A stretch of 64,000 nt of DNA, taken from NCBI GenBank assembly GCA_018434945.1, contig JAHDOI010000019.1, positions 104,056 through 168,055 on the forward strand, read 5' to 3'. The stretch comes from Selenomonadales bacterium (GTDB lineage Bacteria; Bacillota; Negativicutes; Sporomusales; UBA7701). Under the pieces are notes generated by a model. The model was given only the letters and a program-made list of their open reading frames with translations, was not told the origin of the DNA and searched no databases. Both the position numbers and the translations under genes were made by a program. Of the stretch, positions 53,100-60,645 are shown in pieces (position 1 is the first letter of the stretch; every line of letters starts with the position of its first letter).

Positions 53100-54998
53100 A
53101 TGGTAGAGTTATTAGCCCCGGCCGGGACGTGGGACGCGCTTGAGGCGGCGGTGAATGCCGGGGCGGACGCGGTTTATCTCGGCGGCAAGCGCTTCAATAT
53201 GCGGCTCCATCGCCGGGACGCCAATTTCGACGATGCCGCCCTGGCGCGGGCGGTGGCGTTTACCCGTGACCGCGGGGCGCGCCTTTATGTAACGGTGAAC
53301 AATCTCGTCAGCGAGGCCGAGCTGCCGGCGCTGCGCGATTACCTCGCTTTCCTGCAGGAGATCGGGCCGGACGCGCTGATCATCCAGGATCCCTGCCTGC
53401 TGGAGCTTGTCCGCGAGATGGGGCTGACACTGCCGCTTCACGCGTCGGTGATGATGAACACCCACAATGAGGCGGCGGTGCGCACGCTGCAGGCTTACGG
53501 GGTGACGCGGGTGGTCTTCAACCGCGAGATGACGCTTTCCGAGCTGACGCTGATACGGGAGCGGACTGGCATCGAGCTGGAGTATTTCGTCCATGGTGAT
53601 ATGTGCGTGGCCCATAGCGGGCAGTGCCTGCATTCCGGGGTGGTGTTCGGCCAGAGTTCGAACCGCGGCCGCTGTCTGAAGCCGTGCCGCTGGCCGTACG
53701 GTTTCACGGCGGCGGGCAAGCCGCTGGCGGCGGAGCGCGATCCCGGCCCCTATAAGCTGGCGCTGAAGGATATGTGCCTTTATCTGCACCTGCCGCAGCT
53801 TATCCAGGCGGGGGTGGTTTCGTTCAAGATCGAGGGGCGCATGCGGACCGCCGATTTCGTCGGCCGCATTACCGGGCTGTATCGCCGGGCGATCGACCGC
53901 TACCTGGCCGATCCGGCCGGGTACGCCGCCGACGAGGCGGAGTGGCGGGAGCTTCACGCCGGCAGGGCGCGCGATTTTACGACCTGTTACGCGTTCGGCA
54001 ACCCTGGCGCGGGGGCGGTGGATTTCAGCGGCGCGCGCGAGCCGCGTTTTTTCAGCCAGGCGGTGAAGGAGGCGTCGGCGGCGGTGCCGGCGGCCGGACT
54101 GCCGTCAGGCGGCGAAGGCTCTCCCGCTTCCCGGCCGCTGCTGAGCGTGCGGGTGGCCGATATGGAGTCGCTGGCGGCGGCGTACGGAAACGGCGCCGAT
54201 GTGGCGTATGTCGGCGGTGAGGCTTTCAAGCCGGCCAAACCGTGGACGCTGGCGGAGATCGCGGCGGCGGCGAGGCTGGCCGAGGAGCGCGGCGCAGCGC
54301 TGGTGGTGACTACGCCGCGCATCACGGCGGCGCGGGAATGCGGCGAGCTGGCCGCACCGCTGCGCTCGCTGGAGGAGATGAGGCCCCACGGGGTTATGGT
54401 GAGCAATCCCGGCGCGCTGCGGCTGGCGGCCGAGCTGACCACCCTCCCCCTCTACGCCGATTTTTCTTTCAACCTGTTCAATTCGCTGACCGCCCGCTGG
54501 CTGCAGAACCAGGGCGTCAGCCGGGCGACGGTGGCGCTGGAGGCCACCGGCACCCAGGCGGCGGCGATGGCGGCGGCCAGCCCGCTGCCGCTGGAGGTGG
54601 TGGTGCACGGGCCGCTGGAGGCGATGGTGATGGATTATTGCCTGCCCCGGGCGCTGCTGGGGAACGGCACGCAGCCCGGCCTGTGCCGGGATGTCTGCCG
54701 GGGAGGGGATTTCGCCCTGACGGACAGCGCCGGCGAGAGCCACGCGGTGAAGGTCGACCAGTACTGCCGCAACCATATCCTGTTCGCGCGCGATCTGTGC
54801 CTGGCGGGGCGGCTGGCGCCGCTGGCCGCCGGGGTGGGCGCTTTCCGGATCGAGGGCCAGCATTACGGCCCGGGCCATGTCGGCGAGGTGGTGGCCGCTT
54901 ACCGGCGGGAGCTCGACCGTGCGGCGGTGCCGGAAGCGCTGCCGTTCGCGCCGCGGCCGATGGGGATCGGCGTTTTCCGCTATGAGGCGTCGCGATAA
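53100..54998 (+). CDS. U32 family peptidase
   Basis: A 632-residue protein of the collagenase-like U32 family, related to RlhA/TrhP enzymes that hydroxylate rRNA or tRNA. MVELLAPAGTWDALEAAVNAGADAVYLG at the N-terminus; the signature EYFVHGDMCVAHSGQCLHS is at about 160-178, with SSNRGRCLKPCRWPY holding further Cys; FKIEGRMRTADFV near 242. A C-terminal half repeats the barrel (VRVADMESLAAAYGNGADVAYVGGEAF) and has CLPRALLGNG...CRDVCRGG. ATG at 53100 follows CCAGGAG; the longer frame runs through the A12 repeat. Confidence 0.92.
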   Translation: MVELLAPAGTWDALEAAVNAGADAVYLGGKRFNMRLHRRDANFDDAALARAVAFTRDRGARLYVTVNNLVSEAELPALRDYLAFLQEIGPDALIIQDPCLLELVREMGLTLPLHASVMMNTHNEAAVRTLQAYGVTRVVFNREMTLSELTLIRERTGIELEYFVHGDMCVAHSGQCLHSGVVFGQSSNRGRCLKPCRWPYGFTAAGKPLAAERDPGPYKLALKDMCLYLHLPQLIQAGVVSFKIEGRMRTADFVGRITGLYRRAIDRYLADPAGYAADEAEWRELHAGRARDFTTCYAFGNPGAGAVDFSGAREPRFFSQAVKEASAAVPAAGLPSGGEGSPASRPLLSVRVADMESLAAAYGNGADVAYVGGEAFKPAKPWTLAEIAAAARLAEERGAALVVTTPRITAARECGELAAPLRSLEEMRPHGVMVSNPGALRLAAELTTLPLYADFSFNLFNSLTARWLQNQGVSRATVALEATGTQAAAMAAASPLPLEVVVHGPLEAMVMDYCLPRALLGNGTQPGLCRDVCRGGDFALTDSAGESHAVKVDQYCRNHILFARDLCLAGRLAPLAAGVGAFRIEGQHYGPGHVGEVVAAYRRELDRAAVPEALPFAPRPMGIGVFRYEASR

Positions 54999-55021
54999 TT
55001 TAGCCCTGGGGGTGTGATGTG

Positions 55022-56308
55022 ATGAGGAAACCTGCCGGACCTGAGGAGATTTTGCGCAAGAAGCACCAGTACCTCATCCCGTGTGTTTATCATTTTTACG
55101 CCGAGCCGATGCAGATCGTCCGCGGCGAGATGCAGTACTTGTACGATCACGCCGGCAAGCGTTATCTGGATTGCTTCGCCGGGGTGTCGGTGGTGAACTG
55201 CGGCCACTGCCACCCGGAGATCGTGAAGGCGGTGTGCGAGCAGGCGGCCACCCTCCAGCATACGACGACGATCTATCTGACCGAGCCGATTGTCGAGCTG
55301 GCGGAGCGCCTGGCGGCGGCAGCCCCCGGCAGGCTGGGCAAGTCGTTTTTTTGCGCCAGCGGCAGCGAGGCCAACGAGGGCGCGGCGCTGCTGGCGGCGC
55401 TGGCGACCGGCCGCCACGAGTTCATCAGTCTCCGCCACGCGCTGCACGGCCGCACCAAGTTGGCGATGAGCCTGACGGGGCTGCAGATGTGGCGGGCGGA
55501 CGCCAGCCCGGTCGGCGGGGTGAGCTTCGCGCCCAATCCGTACTGCTTCCGCTGCCCGCTGGGCAGCAGGCGCGACGGCTGCGACCTGGCCTGCGCCGAC
55601 GCGGTGGAGACGATAATCAAGACCACGACTTCGGGGCAGGTGGCGGCGATGTTCGTGGAGCCCATCCAGGGCAACGGCGGCGTGATCACTCCGCCTACCG
55701 GCTATTTCAAGCGTTTGCGGGAGATCCTCGACCGGTACGGCGTGCTGCTGGTGGTCGACGAGGTGCAGACAGGCTTCGGGCGCACTGGCAAACTGTTCGG
55801 GATCGAGCATTTCGGAGTGGAGCCGGATATTATGACGATGGCCAAGGCGTTAGCCAACGGCACGCCGGTAGGGGCTTTCATCACTAACGACGAGTTGGCC
55901 GCGAAGTTCACCCGCCCCAGCGCGTCGACCCTTGGCGGAAACCCGGTGACGGCTGCGGCCGCTCTCGCGACACTCGACGTTATCGCCAAGTATGGCTTGG
56001 CCGACCGGGCCGTCATCCTCGGCGACCGCCTCAAAGCCGGTCTGACGGCGCTGATGGCGCGTCACCCGGTCATCGGCGATGTCCGCGGCCTCGGCCTGAT
56101 GCTGGGGGCCGAGCTCGTCCGCCCCGACAACGCGCCGGCCGCGGCGGAAACCGACCTTGTGCTGGAGATGATGAAGGACCGGGGTTTCCTGGTGGGCAAG
56201 AACGGTCTCCACCGCAACGTCCTCGCCTTCCAGCCGCCGCTGGTCGTAAGCGCGGAGGATATCGACAATTTGCTCACGGCGCTGGACGACGTGCTCGGAC
56301 GGCTCTGA
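55022..56308 (+). CDS. Class III aminotransferase (AGXT2/4-aminobutyrate type)
   Basis: A 428-residue PLP enzyme. DHAGKRYLDCFAGVSVVNCGHCHPEIV near 40-66, SGSEANEGAALLAAL near 114, MFVEPIQGNGGVITPP near 209 and LLVVDEVQTGFGRTGKLFGIEHFGVEPDIMTMAKALANG near 240-278 with PLP Lys in AKAL. A Cys-rich insert (PYCFRCPLGSRRDGCDLAC) near 175-195 is notable. Substrate could be alanine-glyoxylate, 2-aminoadipate or an omega-amino acid; context does not tell. It lies 20 bp after the U32 gene. Confidence 0.9.
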   Translation: MRKPAGPEEILRKKHQYLIPCVYHFYAEPMQIVRGEMQYLYDHAGKRYLDCFAGVSVVNCGHCHPEIVKAVCEQAATLQHTTTIYLTEPIVELAERLAAAAPGRLGKSFFCASGSEANEGAALLAALATGRHEFISLRHALHGRTKLAMSLTGLQMWRADASPVGGVSFAPNPYCFRCPLGSRRDGCDLACADAVETIIKTTTSGQVAAMFVEPIQGNGGVITPPTGYFKRLREILDRYGVLLVVDEVQTGFGRTGKLFGIEHFGVEPDIMTMAKALANGTPVGAFITNDELAAKFTRPSASTLGGNPVTAAAALATLDVIAKYGLADRAVILGDRLKAGLTALMARHPVIGDVRGLGLMLGAELVRPDNAPAAAETDLVLEMMKDRGFLVGKNGLHRNVLAFQPPLVVSAEDIDNLLTALDDVLGRL

Positions 56309-56311
56309 GAT

Positions 56312-56602
56312 TCAACCCCGCAGCGGGCGCACAGCCCGCTGTGTTTCTTTTTGCGGCGAACGCGGGCGGCCGGCGGCGCGGCCCAGGAGGGACAGGCGCC
56401 GGCGCTGTGCGGCGATGTGGCGGGCGTGGGCGGTGAAGATGACGATCGCCAGGGCTGCCCAGGCAGCCGCGAAGGCCCTGCCGGGCGGGGATGCCAGGAA
56501 CTCCGGCAGCGACAGGGAGAAAAGGGCCAGCAAGGCGGTGACGGCGATGAGACTTATCAGGGACCCGAATCTGCTTATCCGCTCTTTGAATAACTCGGCC
56601 AA
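56312..56602 (-). CDS. Small membrane protein, hypothetical
   Basis: A 96-residue protein with two hydrophobic helices (about 15-33 and 42-61) and a very basic C-terminal tail (RRRLSLLGRAAGRPRSPQK). A TTG start at 56602 is preferred since AAAGGGG lies 8 nt upstream. Converges on the aminotransferase gene with 3 bp between stops; a GCGGG/CCCGC hairpin is at its 3' end. No family recognised. Confidence 0.55.
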   Translation of the reverse strand: MAELFKERISRFGSLISLIAVTALLALFSLSLPEFLASPPGRAFAAAWAALAIVIFTAHARHIAAQRRRLSLLGRAAGRPRSPQKETQRAVRPLRG

Positions 56603-56797
56603 CGGAAACACCCCTTTCGGAGACGCTACTAGATTATATGCTGTGCCTTAGCTTGTAAGAATATGCAGCATCTGGCAGACCGGCGGCGACGGCGGGAACT
56701 TCCAGTTATAAAAAGAGGTGTTGCCTTAATACTAGCTAATGTGAATACACGGCCGCGCCACCGCTGCATGAATATTACATGAAGATGGGAGGAAGGC

Positions 56798-57706
56798 ATG
56801 ACTATTTCTGTCGGCATCCCCCGGGCGCTTCTGTTCCATGAGTTCGGCGAGCTGTGGCAGGGTTTCTTTACCAATCTCGGCGTCCCTGTGAATGTTTCCG
56901 CGGCGACGACGAAGACGGTGCTGGACCGGGGTACCTCCCTCGCTGTCGACGAATCGTGCCTGCCACTCAAGCTGTACCTGGGGCACGCGGAGTCGCTGCT
57001 TGCCTGTTCGAGCCACTTGTTCGTGCCCCGCATCGCCTGTTACCACCGCGGTTATTTCCTGTGCGCCAAGTTCGCCGGCCTGCCGGATATCGTGAGGAAT
57101 ACGTTCGGGCTGGGCGCCGACCGGTTGATCGCCCCCGATGTGGACGGACGCCGGACGCTGTCCGGTATAAGCGCCGTCCGGACCGCGGCCGCGGCTGCGG
57201 GACGCTCGACTTTCGCCGGTCTGGCCAGCCTGCGGCGCGCTCTGGCGGTGTGGCGCGCCCGGCCGCGCGCGGCCGAGACGGCGGACGCGAAGCTGGCGGT
57301 GATCGGCCACAGCTATATCCTGAACGATCCTTTCCTGGGCGGGGAGGTCCTGGCGTTGCTGGCGGCGCGGGGCGTGGCGACGGTCACGCCCGACGATATC
57401 CCCGCCAGGCTGCTTTATGACGAAGCGCGGGTTTTTGCTCCCGAGATTTACTGGCAGTTGTCGGCCAAACTGGCCGGGGCGGCCAGCTATTTCGCCCGCC
57501 GCTCTGATATCGCCGGCCTTGTCATGGTGTCCTGCTTCGGCTGCGGCCCGGATTCGCTGATGAACGAATTTCTGGAGGAGCGGGTGCTGAAGGGCTGCGG
57601 CAAGCCGTACGCGGTGCTGTGCTTCGATGAACATACCGGGCGGGCGGGGGTGGCGACGAGGGTCGAGGCCTTCTGGGATCTGGTTGAATGGAGGCGGCGG
57701 CAATGA
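56798..57706 (+). CDS. Acyl-CoA dehydratase activase-related protein (DUF2229), first part
   Basis: A 302-residue protein of the DUF2229/HgdB-related group. SVGIPRALLFHEFGELWQGFFTNLGVPV at the start, DESCLPLKLYLGHAESL near 49, PRIACYHRGYFLCAKFAGLPDIV near 75-97, and a C-terminal CFGCGPDSLMNEFLE...CFDEHTGRAGVATRVEAFWD. The conserved Cys suggest [4Fe-4S] binding. The family usually forms the C-terminal part of large 2-hydroxyacyl-CoA dehydratase activator proteins. GGGAGGAAGG precedes ATG. Its TGA overlaps the next ATG (ATGA). Confidence 0.88.
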   Translation: MTISVGIPRALLFHEFGELWQGFFTNLGVPVNVSAATTKTVLDRGTSLAVDESCLPLKLYLGHAESLLACSSHLFVPRIACYHRGYFLCAKFAGLPDIVRNTFGLGADRLIAPDVDGRRTLSGISAVRTAAAAAGRSTFAGLASLRRALAVWRARPRAAETADAKLAVIGHSYILNDPFLGGEVLALLAARGVATVTPDDIPARLLYDEARVFAPEIYWQLSAKLAGAASYFARRSDIAGLVMVSCFGCGPDSLMNEFLEERVLKGCGKPYAVLCFDEHTGRAGVATRVEAFWDLVEWRRRQ

Positions 57707-58782
57707 AGGTCACGTATCCGCATATGGGGTATATGAATGCACCGATCCGCTTCATGCTGGAAAGCCTGGCGATCGAGGTGGCGGAAGCGCCGCCGATCAG
57801 CAAGCGGACGGTCGAGCTGGGCACGCTCCATTCGCCGGAAGGGGTGTGTCTGCCGTATAAGATCAATATGGGCAACTTCCTCGAAGGGCTGGAGCGCGGC
57901 GCCGATACGATCGTGACGATGTGCGGGGCCGGCAAGTGCCGGCTGGGTTTTTACGGCGCTGTGCAGCGGACTGGCTTGGCGAAGGGCCGCGAGGTGGCGT
58001 TCTGTTCGCTCGATACCGAACGTCTGCTGCCGGATCTGTATCGCTTCCTCCGCTACGCGGCTCCGGCGGCCGGCCGCCTGGCGGTGGCCGGGGGCATCGC
58101 CCTGGCGGTGAAGAAGCTGCGGGCCCTCGACGCCATCAATGACGCGAAAAATTATTTCGGCCCCCGCGCCGACGACCCGCAGAGAATCATCGATATCTGC
58201 GAGTATGGCGCGGGCGAGATCGCCCTCGCCGAAAACTTCGCCGAGGTGAACTACAGCCGCGACCTGATCGCCGGGGTGATGAGCTCCTGCCGCCGCGCGG
58301 ATGCGCCCCCGCCGCCCAGGGTGGCGCTGGTGGGCGAGTTCTATGTGCTGATGGAGCCGTATGCAAACCGGTGGATAGAAAATGCCCTGGTCCGCCAGGG
58401 CGTCGAGGTGAAGAAGTTCGTTCGGGCCGGCGGCTGGGCGTACGCGAAGACGCTGCTGCAGACGTTCGGCCTGTTCAACGAGGAGCGTGAGTACCTGGAA
58501 CAGGCCAGGCCGTATTTCAACCACCATGTGGGCGGCGACGGCCTGAAGTCGGTGGGCACGTCGCTGTGGAGCGCCCGCCAGGGCTGCGACGGTATCATCC
58601 ACGCTTTCCCGTTCGGCTGTTTGCCGGAGATCGTCGCCCAGTACGCGCTGAAGAATATCGTCGCCGATTACGGCCTGCCGCTTTTGACGCTGAGCATCGA
58701 CGAGCATGCCAGCGATGTGGGGATAGCGACGCGGTTAGAGGCCTTTGTAGACTGCATCAAGAGGAAGAAAAACGTCACCTAA
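57703..58782 (+). CDS. Acyl-CoA dehydratase activase-related protein (DUF2229), second part
   Basis: A 359-residue relative of the preceding gene. KVTYPHMGYMNAPIRFMLESLAIEV at the start, LHSPEGVCLPYKINMGNFLEGLERGADTIVTMCGAGKCRLGFYG near 43-86, FPFGCLPEIVAQYAL near 303 and LTLSIDEHASDVGIATRLEAFVDCI at the end. Four Cys fit [4Fe-4S] binding. Translationally coupled to the first part by ATGA. Together with the convergent activase at 58921 it makes a full set of the domains that are one polypeptide in many Firmicutes. Electron transfer to a 2-hydroxyacyl-CoA or benzoyl-CoA reductase-type enzyme is the family role; no such enzyme is in the window. Confidence 0.88.
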   Translation: MKVTYPHMGYMNAPIRFMLESLAIEVAEAPPISKRTVELGTLHSPEGVCLPYKINMGNFLEGLERGADTIVTMCGAGKCRLGFYGAVQRTGLAKGREVAFCSLDTERLLPDLYRFLRYAAPAAGRLAVAGGIALAVKKLRALDAINDAKNYFGPRADDPQRIIDICEYGAGEIALAENFAEVNYSRDLIAGVMSSCRRADAPPPPRVALVGEFYVLMEPYANRWIENALVRQGVEVKKFVRAGGWAYAKTLLQTFGLFNEEREYLEQARPYFNHHVGGDGLKSVGTSLWSARQGCDGIIHAFPFGCLPEIVAQYALKNIVADYGLPLLTLSIDEHASDVGIATRLEAFVDCIKRKKNVT

Positions 58783-58786
58783 AGGA

Positions 58787-58911
58787 AGAAGCCGCCTAGA
58801 AGGCTCCAGATGCAAGGCGGACCGGAAGCTGCCATCCTCAGCGTACACGAACGTACGCTGAGGATGGCAGCCGAGGAGCAACGCCGCAGATGGACCTTAT
58901 AGACGGCTTCT
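58787..58911 (-). repeat. A-type long hairpin element, copy A13
   Basis: Outer arms AGAAGCCGCCTAGAAGG and CCTTATAGACGGCTTCT. The inner arms CAGCGTACACGAACGTACGCTG plus CATCCT/AGGATG pair almost perfectly. It lies between convergent genes and is oriented for the leftward activase gene, 9 bp after its stop. Confidence 0.93.
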
Positions 58912-58920
58912 ATTGTTTTG

Positions 58921-59877
58921 TCACATAGCTACACTGTTTGTCCATTTGCCGCAGCGATCTCCCCAGCGGGCAATGACTTCTTCCTCCAGCTTTATCTCCA
59001 CTACTTCGCAGATGTTGGGGCAGCCGTCGCATTCGAAGCCTGCTGTGCGGAAGCTGTAGTCGACGAGGTCGAAGCCGCGGAAGGCGGTCGGCCCGCTGTC
59101 GACCTGTTCCCTGGCGAGCAGCGCGGCGCCTACGGCTCCCATGACGCCGTAGTGGGCGGGGACGACGACCGGGCAGCCGAGCGTTTGCTCGAAGGCACGG
59201 CGCATGCCGGCGTTGGCGGCTACGCCGCCCTGGAAGACGACCGGACTGTCGATGGGTTTGCCTTTGCCGACGTTGTTGAGGTAGTTGCGGACAAGGGCCT
59301 GACAGAGGCCGCCGATGATGTCGGCGATCTGGTGGCCGGTCTGCTGTTTGTGGATCATGTCGGATTCGGCGAAGACGGCGCATCGCCCCGCGACTCTGAC
59401 GGGCGAGGTGCTTTCGAGGGCACGGCGGCCGAAATCGTCGATGGGTATGCCGAGCCTGGCGGCCTGCTGGTCGAGGAAGGAGCCGGTGCCGGCGGCGCAG
59501 ACGGTGTTCATGGCGAAGTCGGTGACGACGCCGTCCCTGATGATGATGATTTTCGAGTCCTGGCCGCCGATTTCGAGGACGGTCCTGACGTCGGGGACGA
59601 TGTGCATGGCGGCGACGGCGTGGGCGGTGATTTCGTTCTTGACACTGTCGGCGCCGAGGACGACGCCGGCAAGGTGGCGACCGCTGCCGGTCGTTCCGAC
59701 GCCGGCCACGGCGAGGCGGGGATACCGTTCCCGCACCTGCCGGAGGGCCTGCTGGATGGCGGCGACCGGCCGGCCCTGGGTGCGCAGGTAGACGGTGTCG
59801 AGGACGGCGCCCGCTTCGTCCACTACGGCGATATTGGTGCTGACCGAGCCTACGTCGACGCCGAGATATACGGCCAA
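58921..59877 (-). CDS. Acyl-CoA dehydratase activase (BadF/BcrD/HgdC ASKHA ATPase)
   Basis: A 318-residue ATPase. YLGVDVGSVSTNIAVVDEAG near 3-22 is the phosphate-1 loop, EIGGQDSKIIIIRDG near 103-117, NTVCAAGTGSFLDQQAARLGI near 124-144 and CAVFAESDMIHKQQTG near 165-180; Cys in the last two bind the bridging [4Fe-4S] of the homodimer. A C-terminal extension has CDGCPNICEV. It uses ATP to push electrons into a 2-hydroxyacyl-CoA dehydratase-type partner. TTG start at 59877 follows GGGAGG; the ATG at 59907 is further and without site. Faces the two DUF2229 genes. Confidence 0.92.
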   Translation of the reverse strand: MAVYLGVDVGSVSTNIAVVDEAGAVLDTVYLRTQGRPVAAIQQALRQVRERYPRLAVAGVGTTGSGRHLAGVVLGADSVKNEITAHAVAAMHIVPDVRTVLEIGGQDSKIIIIRDGVVTDFAMNTVCAAGTGSFLDQQAARLGIPIDDFGRRALESTSPVRVAGRCAVFAESDMIHKQQTGHQIADIIGGLCQALVRNYLNNVGKGKPIDSPVVFQGGVAANAGMRRAFEQTLGCPVVVPAHYGVMGAVGAALLAREQVDSGPTAFRGFDLVDYSFRTAGFECDGCPNICEVVEIKLEEEVIARWGDRCGKWTNSVAM

Positions 59878-59951
59878 GCCTCTTCCCTCCCCTGTTTTTC
59901 GCGTCACACCTTGTTATTTTCCCCTATTTGGCGACAAGGTATTCGGTGGAC

Positions 59952-59978
59952 AAAAAAAGAGTGCCGTGCGGCACTCTC
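59952..59978 (-). terminator. Terminator of the UspA gene
   Basis: GAGTGCC pairs with GGCACTC (loop GTGC) and is followed on the minus strand by a T run. It lies beyond the A14 repeat. Confidence 0.8.
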
Positions 59979-59996
59979 AAATAATACGAATTATGC

Positions 59997-60071
59997 GCAG
60001 GCCGTTCAGGGCCTCCAGATGCAAGGCGCACCGGAAGAGCGCGCCGCAGATGGGGGTCATCAACGGCCTGC
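59997..60071 (-). repeat. A-type long hairpin element, copy A14 (deleted, 75 bp)
   Basis: Outer arms GCAGGCCGTTCAGGGCC and GGGTCATCAACGGCCTGC. The central arm with the GCGTAC apex is missing: GCACCGGAAGAGCG joins directly to CGCCGCAGATGG. It lies 11 bp after the uspA stop. Confidence 0.9.
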
Positions 60072-60082
60072 CCCTGTTAAAG

Positions 60083-60547
60083 TTACGGAAGCTCCGGGGT
60101 GTTATCTTCCGGTGCCCTGTACGGCACAACCATGACCGGGCACGACGCTTCCTGCAGGACTCCGTAACTGGTCGAACCGAGGAAGAAGCCGGCAACGACT
60201 TTGAGGCCGCGCGAGCCCATGACGATCATACGGACGCCTTCTCCGTGGACAGCTTCCTGGAGGATGACGTCTTTGGGGTTGCCGGCCCGCATGCGGATCT
60301 CGAAGGGCGCGCCGCTATTTTTGAGGATTTCGAGCGCCGGGGCTACCGCCTCGTGGCAAAGCTGCTCCCGGTATTCCTCGATATCTTTGGGACTGAAGAA
60401 AATTTTGGTGTGGGCGGTTTCGAAGGTGGGCTGGGCGTTCAGCAGGACGATCCTTTCCCCGAGGGCCTTGGCGAGGGTGATGGCTTCTTTCAGGGCATCG
60501 GTGGCGTTTATCGAGCCGTCGAAGGGCACCAGAATGTTCTTTTTCAC
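60083..60547 (-). CDS. Universal stress protein (UspA family)
   Basis: A 154-residue nucleotide-binding stress protein: NILVPFDGSINATDALKEAITLA at the start and the ATP-binding motif MVMGSRGLKVVAGFFLGSTSYGVLQEASCPVMVV (G-x2-G-x9-G-S/T) near 110-143. GTG at 60547 follows AGGAGGAATAACC; the ATG at 60571 has no RBS. Single gene, 98 bp after the P-type ATPase stop, same direction. Confidence 0.92.
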   Translation of the reverse strand: MKKNILVPFDGSINATDALKEAITLAKALGERIVLLNAQPTFETAHTKIFFSPKDIEEYREQLCHEAVAPALEILKNSGAPFEIRMRAGNPKDVILQEAVHGEGVRMIVMGSRGLKVVAGFFLGSTSYGVLQEASCPVMVVPYRAPEDNTPELP

Positions 60548-60645
60548 GGTTATTCCTCCTATCGTCACCATATGGTGTTTATTTCACCAGCGACGGCGGC
60601 TTTTCCTGTCGCAGGGCATCTTTTATGTTCATTTGCCGTGTGTCG

